This document shows positions 52,526 through 61,250 of a stretch of DNA of 64,000 bases, in pieces. Origin of the DNA: Pseudomonas oryzagri. GTDB taxonomy: Bacteria; Pseudomonadota; Gammaproteobacteria; Pseudomonadales; Pseudomonadaceae. The position numbers and the translations under genes were made by a program. The stretch lies in assembly GCF_020831405.1 (NCBI RefSeq), contig NZ_JAJHPU010000043.1:310001-374000 (forward strand), in the 5' to 3' direction. The notes under the pieces are model-generated. The model did no database searches. It was not told where the DNA came from and worked only from the letters and a program-made list of their open reading frames with translations. The stretch's first letter is position 1; the number at the start of each line of letters is the position of its first letter.

Positions 52526-53752
52526 TCAGCTGAACCAGAACTGCAGCAGCGACTGGAACGACATCGCCACGCCGACCACGGTGGCCAGCATCGCCACCAC
52601 GCCGAACACCAGCATCCAGCGCGGGTGCTGGTAGTGGCTGCCGACGATGCGCTGCTGATGCGCCGCCCACAGCACGCAGCCGAGCGCCAGCGGCAGGACC
52701 AGGGCGTTCAGTGCGCCGGCCACCACCAGCACCTGCACCGGTTTGCCAATCAGGCAGTAGATCAGCGTCGAGCAAACGATGAAGGCCACCACCCAGCGCT
52801 GGCTGTGGTTGCGCACGCTGCTGTGCAGCGAGTACAGGAAGCTGACACTGGTGTAGGCGGCGCCGATCACCGAGGTCAGCGCCGCGGCCAGCAGCACCAG
52901 GCCAAAGGCCTTGTAGCCGAACGCGCCGAGGGCGTGGGCGAATACCGAGGAGGCCGGGTTACCCGGATCGAGCTTGAGGCCCTGGCTGACCACGCCGAGG
53001 GTGGCTAGGAACAGGCAGATGCGCACGGCGCCGGTGGTCAGGATGCCGGTCACCGCGGCGCGGGTCACCACGCCGACGTTCTCCACGCCGGTGATGCCGG
53101 CCTCCACCAGGCGATGGCCGCCGGCGAAGGAGATGTAGCCGCCGACGGTGCCGCCCACCAGGGTGATGATCGGCAGCATCAGGATCAGCGGGTCGTCCGG
53201 AGCGAAGGTGTGGCTCAGTGCCGCGGCCACCGGCGGATTGGCGGCGAACACCGCGTAGCCGACCATCACCAGCATCAGCAGGCCGAGCAGCTGGCTCACC
53301 GCGTCCATCACCCGGCTGGCGTTGCGCACCAAAAAGATCGCAATGCATGCCACGGCCGAGATCAGCGAGCCGACCAGCGGCGAGACGCCGAAGATCACGT
53401 TGAGCGCCAGGCCGGCGCCGGCGATGTTGCCGATGTTGAAGGCGATGCCGCCGAGGGCGATGAAGGCAGTGAGCAGATGGCCGAGGCCGGGCAGTACCCG
53501 GTTGGCGACGTCCTGGCCGCGCATGTTGGACACGCTGATCACTCGCCAGATGTTGAGCTGGGCGCCGATGTCGATCAGCAGCGAGATGAGGATCGCGAAG
53601 GCGAAGCTGGCCAGGTATTTCTCGGTGAACAGCGAGGTCTGGGTGAGGAACGCCGGGCCGATCGCCGAGGTCGCCATCAGGAAGATGGCGCCGCGCAGTA
53701 CGCTGCGTTGCGAGGCTTGGGGGACGCTGGAGCAGACTTGGGTGGGCTGCAT
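52526..53752 (-). CDS. NRAMP-fold transporter, atypical (YcsG-like), linked to 5-oxoprolinase
   Basis: A 408-residue inner-membrane protein with about 11 transmembrane helices that resembles the NRAMP family. The first helix reads SAIGPAFLTQTSLFTEKYL instead of the metal-binding DPGN pattern. The sixth-helix area reads ITLVGGTVGGYISFAGGH instead of MPH, so canonical Mn/Fe transport is unlikely. B. subtilis YcsG is a comparable protein next to the pxp (ycsF/kip) genes. Here it follows pxpC by 139 bp in the same direction, so uptake of 5-oxoproline or a related lactam is a reasonable guess. Confidence 0.82.
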   Translation of the reverse strand: MQPTQVCSSVPQASQRSVLRGAIFLMATSAIGPAFLTQTSLFTEKYLASFAFAILISLLIDIGAQLNIWRVISVSNMRGQDVANRVLPGLGHLLTAFIALGGIAFNIGNIAGAGLALNVIFGVSPLVGSLISAVACIAIFLVRNASRVMDAVSQLLGLLMLVMVGYAVFAANPPVAAALSHTFAPDDPLILMLPIITLVGGTVGGYISFAGGHRLVEAGITGVENVGVVTRAAVTGILTTGAVRICLFLATLGVVSQGLKLDPGNPASSVFAHALGAFGYKAFGLVLLAAALTSVIGAAYTSVSFLYSLHSSVRNHSQRWVVAFIVCSTLIYCLIGKPVQVLVVAGALNALVLPLALGCVLWAAHQQRIVGSHYQHPRWMLVFGVVAMLATVVGVAMSFQSLLQFWFS

Positions 53753-53891
53753 TTTTCTTTACCTTTAATAGTTCTTGTTGGTCTGAGGGCAGGTGGTTCA
53801 GGGCCTTCGGGTTGTGATCCCTGCATCCAGTGCCACGGCGTCCCGGCCGTGGGCGTTTCTCTTCGAGTCGATTGTCCTCCTTCCGGGCGAC

Positions 53892-54848
53892 TCAGGCGGT
53901 TCGCCTGGCCTGCTCGGTGGACGTTTCATGGCCGTGCTGCCAGAGCGCCAGCAATTGCCGCTGCTGGCGCTGGGCGGCTTCCAGACCGACCGGGCTCAGG
54001 CGCAGGACGCTGCCCGGCGGGCACTGCGCCAGGCGTGCCACCGCCAGCGGGGTGAGCGCGCCGAGGCGCGGGTAGCCGCCGATGGTTTGACGGTCGTTGA
54101 GCAGCACGATGGGCTGGCCGTCGGCCGGCACCTGGATGGCGCCCAGCGGGATGCCTTCCGACACCATGTCGCGGCTCCGGCACTCCAGGCGCGGGCCGAG
54201 CAGGCGCACGCCCATGCGGTCGGCACGGTTGTCCACCGTCCAGTCGCTGTTGAAGGCATCGAACAGGCTCTGTCCGGCGAAGTCGCCGATCTGCGCGCCG
54301 AGCACCACCGCCAGCGGTGCACGGCTGTCCAACGCCGGGATCCGCTCGGCCGGCACTTCGCGCGGTGCCGGCGAGGTGCCGCGCCAGCTCAGGCGCTCGC
54401 CCTCGGCCAATGGCCGGCCGTCGCGATGCAGGCCGCCGAGACCTTCGCGGACCACCGTAGCGCAGCTGCCCATCACCGCAGGCGCCTGGAAGCCGCCCGG
54501 CGCGGCCAGGTAGGCGCGCAGGCCGAGGCGCGCCTGGTTGAGGCTCAGGCGCTGGCCTTTGCGGATGACGAAGCTGCGCCACGGGGCGAGCGGCGTGTCG
54601 TCGAGGTGCGCGTCGAGGTCGGCGCCGCACAGGGCCAGACAGACGTCCTGCTCGGCGACCAGGCTGAAGCCGCCGAGGGTGATCTCGATCACCGCGGCGT
54701 CCGGCGCATTGCCCAGCAGCCAGTTGGCCCAGCGCTGGGAAATCCAGTCGGCGCCTCCGCCCTGGCCGACGCCGAGGTGGCGCACGCCGAAGCGTCCGGC
54801 GTCCTGCAGGGTGGCCAGCAGGCCATGGCGTTCGATCACAAGGCTCAT
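53892..54848 (-). CDS. pxpC: 5-oxoprolinase subunit C (KipA-like, biotin-dependent carboxylase fold)
   Basis: One of three subunits of the prokaryotic ATP-dependent 5-oxoprolinase that opens pyroglutamate to glutamate. The 318-residue protein starts [21 protein letters not shown]. It contains RHLGVGQGGGADW and RAYLAAPGGFQAPAVMGS, signatures of the KipA/carboxyltransferase C/D family. It overlaps pxpB by four bases. It may also be annotated as allophanate hydrolase subunit 2-like, but the pxpA-pxpB context settles the function. Confidence 0.94.
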   Translation of the reverse strand: MSLVIERHGLLATLQDAGRFGVRHLGVGQGGGADWISQRWANWLLGNAPDAAVIEITLGGFSLVAEQDVCLALCGADLDAHLDDTPLAPWRSFVIRKGQRLSLNQARLGLRAYLAAPGGFQAPAVMGSCATVVREGLGGLHRDGRPLAEGERLSWRGTSPAPREVPAERIPALDSRAPLAVVLGAQIGDFAGQSLFDAFNSDWTVDNRADRMGVRLLGPRLECRSRDMVSEGIPLGAIQVPADGQPIVLLNDRQTIGGYPRLGALTPLAVARLAQCPPGSVLRLSPVGLEAAQRQQRQLLALWQHGHETSTEQARRTA

Positions 54849-55546
54849 GGCTGCACCTCGAAGGGGCTGGCGTCGCCGCCCAGGCGGATGAATTCGGCTC
54901 TGTCGACCGGCTCGAAGCGCACCCGGTCACCCGGCTGCAGCAGGCTGCGGCCCTGTTCGCGATCGAACAGCGGGATGGGCATGCGGCCGATCAGGTTCCA
55001 GCCACCCGGGGAGACGGAGGGATACACGGCGGTCTGGCGGTCGGCGATGCCGAGGCTGCCGGCGGGTACGCGCTGGCGCGGGGTGGCCAGGCGCGGCGAG
55101 GCCAGTTGCGGCTCGACCAGACCCATGAAGGCGAAGCCGGGAGCGAAACCGAGGGCGAACACCTGGTACTCGCGGCCGCTGTGGCGCTCGATCACCCCGG
55201 CGATGCCCAGGCCGCTACGCTCGGCGAGCCGCGTCAGCTCCGGGCCGACGCTGGCGTCGTACCACACCGGCAGACGGTGCAGGGTGCCGCTGCCGGCGCT
55301 GGCCGGCTCGAGGTTGCGCAGGGCCTGCTGGATCAGCGCGCGCGCCTGGCCGTCGTCCAGTTGCTCGAGGTCGTAGTGCAGCATCAGGGTGGTGTAGGAG
55401 GGCACCAGGTCGACCAGCGCCGCGCCGAAGGTCTCGCGCAGGCGCTGCGTGGCGGCCAGCAGCCAGGGCATGTGCGCCTCGTCGATGGCGTCGAACAGGC
55501 GCAGCATCAGGCAGTCGATGGCGACGGGCTCGATGCGCAGGTTCAT
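54845..55546 (-). CDS. pxpB: 5-oxoprolinase subunit B (KipI-like)
   Basis: The second 5-oxoprolinase subunit, 233 residues, of the KipI/AHS1 type. Key stretches are [30 protein letters not shown], the [13 protein letters not shown] motif and [21 protein letters not shown] with [10 protein letters not shown]. The ATG at 55546 was chosen; longer frames run back into pxpA. Start and stop overlap both neighbours by four bases, indicating tight coupling of all three subunits. Confidence 0.94.
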   Translation of the reverse strand: MNLRIEPVAIDCLMLRLFDAIDEAHMPWLLAATQRLRETFGAALVDLVPSYTTLMLHYDLEQLDDGQARALIQQALRNLEPASAGSGTLHRLPVWYDASVGPELTRLAERSGLGIAGVIERHSGREYQVFALGFAPGFAFMGLVEPQLASPRLATPRQRVPAGSLGIADRQTAVYPSVSPGGWNLIGRMPIPLFDREQGRSLLQPGDRVRFEPVDRAEFIRLGGDASPFEVQP

Positions 55547-56292
55547 GCCGGCAGCCCGTCCAGTGCATCGCGGATGCGCCGCACCGCCGCCACCGAGCTG
55601 GCGTTGTCGCCGTGCACGCACAGGCTGTCGGCGCGCAGGACCAGGACGCTGCCGTCGCTGGCGGTCAGCGGCTGGCCGCTGGCCAGCGCCAGCGCCTGGG
55701 CGATCACCTGCTCGCTGTCGTGGTGCACCGCACCGGGCTGGCTGCGCGCGACCAGGAAACCGGCGCCATCGTAGGCGCGGTCGGCGAAGGTCTCGAACCA
55801 CAGCCGGACGCCCTGTTCGGCAGCCAGTGCCTCGGCGGCGCTGTTGTCGCGCACCGACATCAGCATCAGCGGCAGGGAGGGATCGTAGAGACGCACCGCG
55901 CGCAGCACCGCGCGCAGCAGCTCGGGCTTGCGCATCATGTCGTTGTACAGCGCGCCGTGCGGCTTGACGTAGCTGACCCGGGTGCCCTCGGCGCGGCAGA
56001 TGCCGTCCAGCGCGCCGATCTGGTAGAGCAGCATGTCCTCGACCTCCTGCGCGCTGCAGGCCATCGAGCGGCGGCCGAAGCCGACCAGGTCGGGGTAGGC
56101 GGGGTGGGCGCCGATGCGCACCTCGTGCCGCACCGCCAGGGCCACGGTGCGGCGCATGATCGAGGGATCGGCGGCGTGGAAACCGCAGGCGATGTTGGCG
56201 CAGTCGATATGCGGCATGACCTCGGCGTCGAGGCCCATGGTCCAGGCGCCGAAGCTTTCGCCGATATCGCAGTTGAGGAGCGGGCGACTCAT
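55543..56292 (-). CDS. pxpA: 5-oxoprolinase subunit A (LamB/YcsF family)
   Basis: The 249-residue protein is the LamB/YcsF-type subunit, beginning [17 protein letters not shown]. It contains the metal/catalytic stretches [18 protein letters not shown] and [27 protein letters not shown] and the closing CVHGDNASS. The start at 56292 was preferred because NCDIGESFG is the canonical N-terminus. It is the first gene of the minus-strand pxpABC-transporter unit, and is divergent from a MarR-like regulator with repeat operators between. Confidence 0.95.
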   Translation of the reverse strand: MSRPLLNCDIGESFGAWTMGLDAEVMPHIDCANIACGFHAADPSIMRRTVALAVRHEVRIGAHPAYPDLVGFGRRSMACSAQEVEDMLLYQIGALDGICRAEGTRVSYVKPHGALYNDMMRKPELLRAVLRAVRLYDPSLPLMLMSVRDNSAAEALAAEQGVRLWFETFADRAYDGAGFLVARSQPGAVHHDSEQVIAQALALASGQPLTASDGSVLVLRADSLCVHGDNASSVAAVRRIRDALDGLPA

Positions 56293-56349
56293 GGCTGGGT
56301 TCCCTTGGTTGTTATTGGCGGGATAGGGAGGGCGATTGAACGTCCTGGG

Positions 56350-56383
56350 TAAAACAATGATAAAACGTTGATAAAACGTCAAC
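56350..56383. promoter_or_regulatory. Three 11-bp tandem repeats over the pxpA promoter
   Basis: TAAAACAATGA, TAAAACGTTGA and TAAAACGTCAA follow each other without gaps, one helical turn per copy. The last two form GTTGA-N7-TCAAC. On the minus strand TTGACG (56382-56377) and CATTGT (56359-56354) with a 17-base spacer fit a pxpA promoter, so the repeats cover its spacer, where a repressor would block it. The AT-rich composition stands out locally. Confidence 0.6.
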
Positions 56384-56471
56384 ATAAATTTGCTATGCGC
56401 CCGTGCTGCAGATGAACGGCGCATTCCTGTTATTCTTGCCTGCCCCAATCGCCTCCCCGATGGAATGCCCG

Positions 56472-56999
56472 ATGGCTGATCTACCCACCCCCCGGTCGCC
56501 GCGCTCGCCCATAGTGGCCTCCGCCCACCTGGCGGCGCAGTCGCAGGAGCTGTCCGAGTTCGAGTTCGGCCTGATCATCGCCGGCCATGCCTTCATGCGC
56601 TGGATGGAGCGGTGCATGAGGGCTGCGGGTGGCGCCGAGCTCAACGCCCTCGACGTGATGGTGCTGCACAACCTGACCAGCCGCGACCGTGCCAAGCGCC
56701 AGGCGGACCTGTGCCTGCTGCTGAACATCGAGGACACCCACACGGTGACCTATGCGCTGAAGAAGCTGATCAAGCTCGGCCTGGTGGAAGGCGAGAAGCA
56801 GGGCAAGGAGATGTTCTACCGCACCACCGAACAGGGCCGGTCGCTGTGCCTGGAGTACGCGGAGATCCGCGGCGAATGCCTGATATCCTCCTTCGAGAGC
56901 CTGAAGATCGACCCCGCCGAGCTGCATCGCCTGGCCGGACTGCTGCGGACCCTGTCCGGGGTCTACGACCAGGCCGCCCGCGCCGCCACCTCGCTGTGA
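56472..56999 (+). CDS. MarR-like winged-helix transcriptional regulator
   Basis: A 175-residue protein with a winged-helix DNA-binding region: [40 protein letters not shown] as the recognition region, then [20 protein letters not shown] as the wing. It fits the predicted HTH regulators related to MarR. ATG codons at 56460 and 56472 are both possible; 56472 was chosen for GGAATG spacing. Divergent from pxpABC and therefore the likely controller of oxoproline use, binding the repeats at 56350-56383. recJ follows by 38 bp. Confidence 0.85.
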   Translation: MADLPTPRSPRSPIVASAHLAAQSQELSEFEFGLIIAGHAFMRWMERCMRAAGGAELNALDVMVLHNLTSRDRAKRQADLCLLLNIEDTHTVTYALKKLIKLGLVEGEKQGKEMFYRTTEQGRSLCLEYAEIRGECLISSFESLKIDPAELHRLAGLLRTLSGVYDQAARAATSL

Positions 57000-57037
57000 T
57001 CCGTCCGTCCCCCGTCGAGTCCCGAACCCAATTCCCG

Positions 57038-58753
57038 ATGCGCATCGTCCCCCGCCCCCTGCCGTCCGTGCTGCCCGATCTCGGCGACCTGCCGCCCCTG
57101 CTGACTCGCCTGTACGCCGCCCGTGGCGTGCAGTCCGCCGCCGAGCTCGACAAGGCGCTGGCGCGGTTGATTCCCTACCGCGAGCTGAAGGGCATCGACG
57201 CCGCGGTGGAGCTGCTGGTGACGGCGCTGGAGAGCCGCCAGCGCATCCTCATCGTCGGCGACTTCGACGCCGACGGCGCCACCGCCAGCAGTGTCGGCGT
57301 GCTGGCGCTGCGGATGCTCGGCGCCGCCCAGGTCGACTACCTGGTGCCCAACCGCTTCGAGTACGGCTACGGCCTGACCCCGGAGATCGTCGCGGTGGCG
57401 CTGGAAAAACAGCCGCAGCTGCTGGTCACCGTGGACAACGGCATATCCAGCATCGACGGCGTGGCGGCGGCCAAGGCGGCGGGCCTCGCGGTGCTGGTCA
57501 CCGACCATCACCTGCCCGGCCCCGAGCTGCCGGCGGCCGACGCCATCGTCAACCCCAACCAGCCGGGCTGCAGCTTCCCGAGCAAGGCGCTGGCCGGCGT
57601 CGGGGTGATCTTCTACGTGCTGCTGGCCCTGCGCGCGCGGCTGCGCGAGCTGGACTGGTTCGCCCGCCGCGGGATCGCCGAGCCCAACCTCGCCGAACTG
57701 CTCGATCTGGTGGCCCTCGGCAGCGTCGCCGACGTGGTGCCGCTGGACGCCAACAACCGCATCCTGGTCCACCAGGGCCTGGCGCGCATCCGCGCCGGGC
57801 GGGCTCGTCCGGGCCTGCGCGCGCTGCTCGAGGTGGCCGGCCGCGACCATCGGCGCATCACCTCCACCGATCTCGGCTTCATCCTCGGCCCGCGCCTGAA
57901 CGCCGCCGGCCGTCTGGACGACATGAGCTTGGGGATAGAGTGCCTGCTCTGCGAGGACGAGACGCTGGCCCGCGACATGGCCCAGCAGCTCGATCAGCTC
58001 AACCACGACCGCAAGGCCATCGAGCAGGGCATGCAGCGCGAGGCGCTGGCCCAGCTCAAGGAGCTCAAGGTCGAGGAGCTGCCGTTCGGCCTGTGTCTGT
58101 TCGACGCCGACTGGCACCAGGGGGTGATCGGCATCCTCGCCTCGCGCCTCAAGGAGCGCTACCACCGGCCGACCATCGCCTTCGCCGATGCCGGCGACGG
58201 CGTGCTCAAGGGCTCGGCGCGCTCGATCCCCGGTTTCCACATCCGCGACGCGCTGGATGCGGTGGCGGCGCGCCATCCCGGCCTGATCGCCAAGTTCGGC
58301 GGCCACGCCATGGCCGCCGGCCTGTCGCTGCCGGCGGAGAATTTCCCGGCCTTCGCCGCCGCCTTCGATGCCGAGGTGCGCCGCCAGCTGGTCGAGGACG
58401 ACCTGGCCGGCCGCCTGCTCACCGACGGCGCGCTGGCCGCCGAGGAGTTCCGCCTCGACCTCGCCCAGTCGCTGCGCCACGCCGGCCCCTGGGGCCAGCA
58501 CTTCCCCGAGCCGCTGTTCCACGGCGTGTTCGAGATCGTCCAGCAGCGCATCGTCGGCGAGCGCCACCTCAAGCTGGTGCTGAAGACCGAGTGCGGGCGC
58601 AGCCAGCTGGACGCCATCGCCTTCAACGTCGACCGCGAGCGCTGGCCCAACCCCAACGTGCGCTGGGTCGAGGCGGCCTACAGGCTGGACGTCAACGAAT
58701 ACCGCGGCCAGGAGAGCGTGCAGCTGATGGTCGCCCACCTCGAGCCGCGCTGA
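57038..58753 (+). CDS. recJ: Single-stranded-DNA-specific exonuclease RecJ
   Basis: A 5-prime to 3-prime ssDNA exonuclease used in recombination and mismatch repair. The 571-residue protein has the DHH phosphoesterase motifs ILIVGDFDADGATASS and VTVDNGISS, the VTDHHLPGPELP element, LVALGSVADVVPL, and the DHHA1 domain GGHAMAAGLSLP. A C-terminal OB-type domain (about 455-571) follows. The start MRIVPRPLP is at 57038 and the upstream frame extension inside the regulator is rejected. The ribosome site is weak. It converges with the SnoaL-like gene. Confidence 0.97.
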   Translation: MRIVPRPLPSVLPDLGDLPPLLTRLYAARGVQSAAELDKALARLIPYRELKGIDAAVELLVTALESRQRILIVGDFDADGATASSVGVLALRMLGAAQVDYLVPNRFEYGYGLTPEIVAVALEKQPQLLVTVDNGISSIDGVAAAKAAGLAVLVTDHHLPGPELPAADAIVNPNQPGCSFPSKALAGVGVIFYVLLALRARLRELDWFARRGIAEPNLAELLDLVALGSVADVVPLDANNRILVHQGLARIRAGRARPGLRALLEVAGRDHRRITSTDLGFILGPRLNAAGRLDDMSLGIECLLCEDETLARDMAQQLDQLNHDRKAIEQGMQREALAQLKELKVEELPFGLCLFDADWHQGVIGILASRLKERYHRPTIAFADAGDGVLKGSARSIPGFHIRDALDAVAARHPGLIAKFGGHAMAAGLSLPAENFPAFAAAFDAEVRRQLVEDDLAGRLLTDGALAAEEFRLDLAQSLRHAGPWGQHFPEPLFHGVFEIVQQRIVGERHLKLVLKTECGRSQLDAIAFNVDRERWPNPNVRWVEAAYRLDVNEYRGQESVQLMVAHLEPR

Positions 58754-58759
58754 AGCAGG

Positions 58760-58780
58760 CGCCGCCGGCCGGGGGCGGCG
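58760..58780. terminator. GC hairpin between convergent recJ and SnoaL-like genes
   Basis: CGCCGCC at 58760-58766 pairs with GGCGGCG at 58774-58780 in the 36-bp gap. The stem is strong and lacks T tracts, so it could slow polymerase from both sides rather than terminate cleanly. Confidence 0.4.
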
Positions 58781-58789
58781 GCGGGCGGC

Positions 58790-59266
58790 TTACCAGCCGA
58801 GCTGCTTGTTGAAGCCCAGGGCGTCGTAGTAGTCGCCCTGGTAGACGATCTTGCCATCCTTGACGCGCACGAAGCTGACCCCCTGGAACTTCAGCGGCTT
58901 GCCAGTGGCCGGGGTTTCCGCATTCCAGGCGCCGGTGTTGGTACCGGCGAACTCCCATTGGAAGGCGATGCCGTCGGGACTGACGATGGGGGCGCTGGTC
59001 ATTTTCCAGGTCAGGTCCGGCACGGCATTGACGAACACCTTGATCACCTTGTCGCGGGCGGCGGCACGGCCTTCCTGCGGGGTGCCGACGGTGGCGTCGA
59101 AGTACACCGCGTCCTCGGCGAGGAAGCTGGCGGCCTTGTCGACGTCGTGGGCATTCCACGCCGCCATGTAGCCGTCGACGATCGCCTTGGCGTCGTCCGC
59201 CGCCTGCGTCAGGCCGGCGACGGCACAAAGCAGGATGAAGCTGAAATTACGCAAGGTATTACGCAT
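58790..59266 (-). CDS. Secreted SnoaL/NTF2-like domain protein
   Basis: The 158-residue precursor has a signal peptide of about 22 residues (FILLCAVAGLTQAADD). A single NTF2-like domain follows: AIVDGYMAAWNAHDVDKAAS, FLAEDAVYFD, and the later VSFVRVKDGKIVYQGDYYD. It resembles SnoaL-like polyketide-cyclase or steroid-isomerase-fold proteins, a fold that serves many functions; none can be assigned. Probably periplasmic. A BIME lies between it and the aldehyde dehydrogenase. Confidence 0.82.
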   Translation of the reverse strand: MRNTLRNFSFILLCAVAGLTQAADDAKAIVDGYMAAWNAHDVDKAASFLAEDAVYFDATVGTPQEGRAAARDKVIKVFVNAVPDLTWKMTSAPIVSPDGIAFQWEFAGTNTGAWNAETPATGKPLKFQGVSFVRVKDGKIVYQGDYYDALGFNKQLGW

Positions 59267-59304
59267 GGCGTGTGCTCCTGGTGGGGGCAGCGTGGGTTAC
59301 ATCC

Positions 59305-59402
59305 TGTAGGGGCGATTTCAATCGCCAAACGGACTGCAGGCCCGCCCTTGGGATCGTCAGGGACAGCTGCGCTGCCCGTGGCGAATGAATTCGCCCCTAC
59401 AA
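59305..59402. repeat. BIME: two inverted REP palindromes
   Basis: TGTAGGGGCGATTTCAATCG at 59305-59324 (stem GGCGAT/ATCGCC) and GGCGAATGAATTCGCCCCTA (59380-59399, continuing CA) are inverted copies of one REP type, separated by about 54 bp that include a GGACAGCTGCGCTGCCC region. The same core occurs at 72-101. It lies between the stop of the aldehyde dehydrogenase and the upstream side of the SnoaL gene. Confidence 0.75.
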
Positions 59403-59425
59403 CAACGTGCTAAGCGGCGCTCGGA

Positions 59426-60850
59426 TCAATGCTTGATCATCACGTGGCGGATGGCGGTGTAGTCCTCCAGGCCGTACATGGACAGGTCCTTGCCGTAACC
59501 GGAAAGCTTCATGCCGCCGTGGGGCATTTCGCTGACCAGGGTGAAGTGGGTATTGACCCAGGTGCAGCCGTACTGCAGGCGCGCGGACAGGCGATGGGCG
59601 CGGCCGACGTCGCGGGTCCACACCGAGGAGGCCAGGCCGTAGCCGGAGTCGTTGGCCCAGGCCAGCGCCTGCGCCTCGTCGTCGAAGCGGGTGACCGAGA
59701 CCACCGGACCGAACACTTCGCGGCAGACGATCTCGTCCTCCTGGCGGGCGCCGGCCAGCACCGTGGGCAGGAAGAAGAAGCCGGCGCCGCCGGCCGGCTT
59801 GCCGCCGGTGACCACGTCAATGTGCGGCTGCGCGCTGGCACGCTCGACGAAGCCGGCTACCCGTTCGCGGTGCAGGTCGGTGATCAGCGGGCCGAGCTCG
59901 GTGGCCGGATCGTCCTGCAGGCCGTGCTTGATCGAGCCGACGGCGGCGGCCAGCTTGGCAACGAACTTCTCGTAGATGCCCTTCTGCGCGTAGATGCGGC
60001 AGGCGGCGGTGCAGTCCTGCCCGGCGTTGTAGAAGCCGAACACGCGGATGCCCTCCACGGCGGCGTCGATGTCGGCGTCGTCGAAGATCAGCACCGGCGC
60101 CTTGCCGCCCAGCTCCATGTGCATGCGTTTCACGCTGGCCGCGGTGCTGGCGATGATCTTCGCGCCGGTGGGAATGGAGCCGGTCAGCGACACCATGCGC
60201 ACCTTGGCGTGGTTGACCAGCGTCTCGCCGACGCTGGCGCCGCGGCCGAACACGATGTTGACCACCCCGGCGGGGAAGAGGGCGGCGATCAGCTCGCCCA
60301 GGCGCAGGGCGGTCAGCGGGGTCTGCTCGGAGGTCTTGAGCACCACGCAGTTGCCGGCGGCCAGCGCCGGGGCGAGCTTCCAGGCGGCCATCATCAGCGG
60401 GTAGTTCCAGGGCGCGATGGAGGCGACCACACCGATCGGGTCGCGGCGGATCATCGAGGTATGGCCGGGCAGGTACTCGCCGGCGGCGGAGCCCTGCAGG
60501 CAGCGGCTGGCGCCGGCGAAGAAGCGGAACACGTCGGCGATGGCCGGCAGCTCGTCGTTGCGCACGGCGGCGTAGGGCTTGCCGCAGTTCTGCGACTCCA
60601 GGCGGGCCAGTTCGTCGGCATGGGCGTCGATGGCGTCGGCCAGCGCCAGCAGCAGGGCCGCGCGGTCCCTAGGCGGGGTCTGCGCCCAGCCGTCGAAGGC
60701 GGCGTCGGCGGCGCGCACGGCGGCGTCGATCTGCTCGGCGCTGGCCTCGGGTATCTGCACCAGCGCCGCGCCGAGCGAGGGATTGAGCACGGGCTGGGCC
60801 GTCCCCAGACCGGCGACCAGTTCGCCATTGATCAACAGTTTGGTCTGCAT
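59426..60850 (-). CDS. patD: Gamma-aminobutyraldehyde dehydrogenase (PatD/YdcW-like)
   Basis: An NAD-dependent aldehyde dehydrogenase, 474 residues, the same length as E. coli PatD, which oxidises 4-aminobutanal from putrescine breakdown to GABA. The catalytic Cys280 is in [10 protein letters not shown] and the general base Glu246 in MELGGKAPV; the NAD site includes [20 protein letters not shown] full-strength Shine-Dalgarno AAAGGAGG lies 7 bases before the ATG, suggesting high translation. Its neighbour upstream is a YdcS-like binding protein, as in E. coli ydcSTUV-patD, but without permease genes. Other omega-aminoaldehydes could also be substrates. Confidence 0.88.
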   Translation of the reverse strand: MQTKLLINGELVAGLGTAQPVLNPSLGAALVQIPEASAEQIDAAVRAADAAFDGWAQTPPRDRAALLLALADAIDAHADELARLESQNCGKPYAAVRNDELPAIADVFRFFAGASRCLQGSAAGEYLPGHTSMIRRDPIGVVASIAPWNYPLMMAAWKLAPALAAGNCVVLKTSEQTPLTALRLGELIAALFPAGVVNIVFGRGASVGETLVNHAKVRMVSLTGSIPTGAKIIASTAASVKRMHMELGGKAPVLIFDDADIDAAVEGIRVFGFYNAGQDCTAACRIYAQKGIYEKFVAKLAAAVGSIKHGLQDDPATELGPLITDLHRERVAGFVERASAQPHIDVVTGGKPAGGAGFFFLPTVLAGARQEDEIVCREVFGPVVSVTRFDDEAQALAWANDSGYGLASSVWTRDVGRAHRLSARLQYGCTWVNTHFTLVSEMPHGGMKLSGYGKDLSMYGLEDYTAIRHVMIKH

Positions 60851-61250
60851 GACGAGTCCTCCTTTGGAATTCTCGTGGATGTTGTCCGTGCCGGCGGCCC
60901 TGGCCGGTCCGCCGAAAAAGTCACGGGCCGCTGCCGGCCACCGTTTCGCTGTCCCGACTCGGGTAAACGGCGCCGAGGCGCGGCCGTATCACCAGCATGG
61001 CCGCCCCTGGCGCTCCGGCACGTCGCGCGGTCGCGCCCGTAGGTCGAGCCGCCCGATCGGCAGGGACCGTTGCTGGCCGGCGGGGATGGGGCGCGACGAT
61101 GGCGTCGGGCGACAGGACGAAGGCCTGCGCGCCGTCCTGGCGGCCGCCCAGGGGCCGGGCGTCCGGACAGAAGGCCAGTGGCCTTGCGGCCACTGGCCGA
61201 GCATTGCCCAGGCACCGATCAGGCCTGCGCCGCAGCCGCCAGGCCGGCGT
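60851..61250. other. 400-bp non-coding stretch between ydcS-like and patD genes
   Basis: No convincing gene. Short open frames on both strands are proline/arginine-rich and lack a ribosome site. The one clear structure is the hairpin at 61173-61198. The stretch has room for a separate patD promoter (minus strand), but none was identified. It occupies the place where ABC permease genes would be expected. Confidence 0.55.
61173..61198 (-). terminator. Perfect hairpin downstream of ydcS-like gene
   Basis: GGCCAGTGGCC and GGCCACTGGCC form an 11-bp perfect stem with a four-base loop, 53 bp after the binding-protein stop (minus strand), followed on that strand by TTCTG. It is probably a terminator separating the binding-protein gene from patD. 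Confidence 0.65.
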
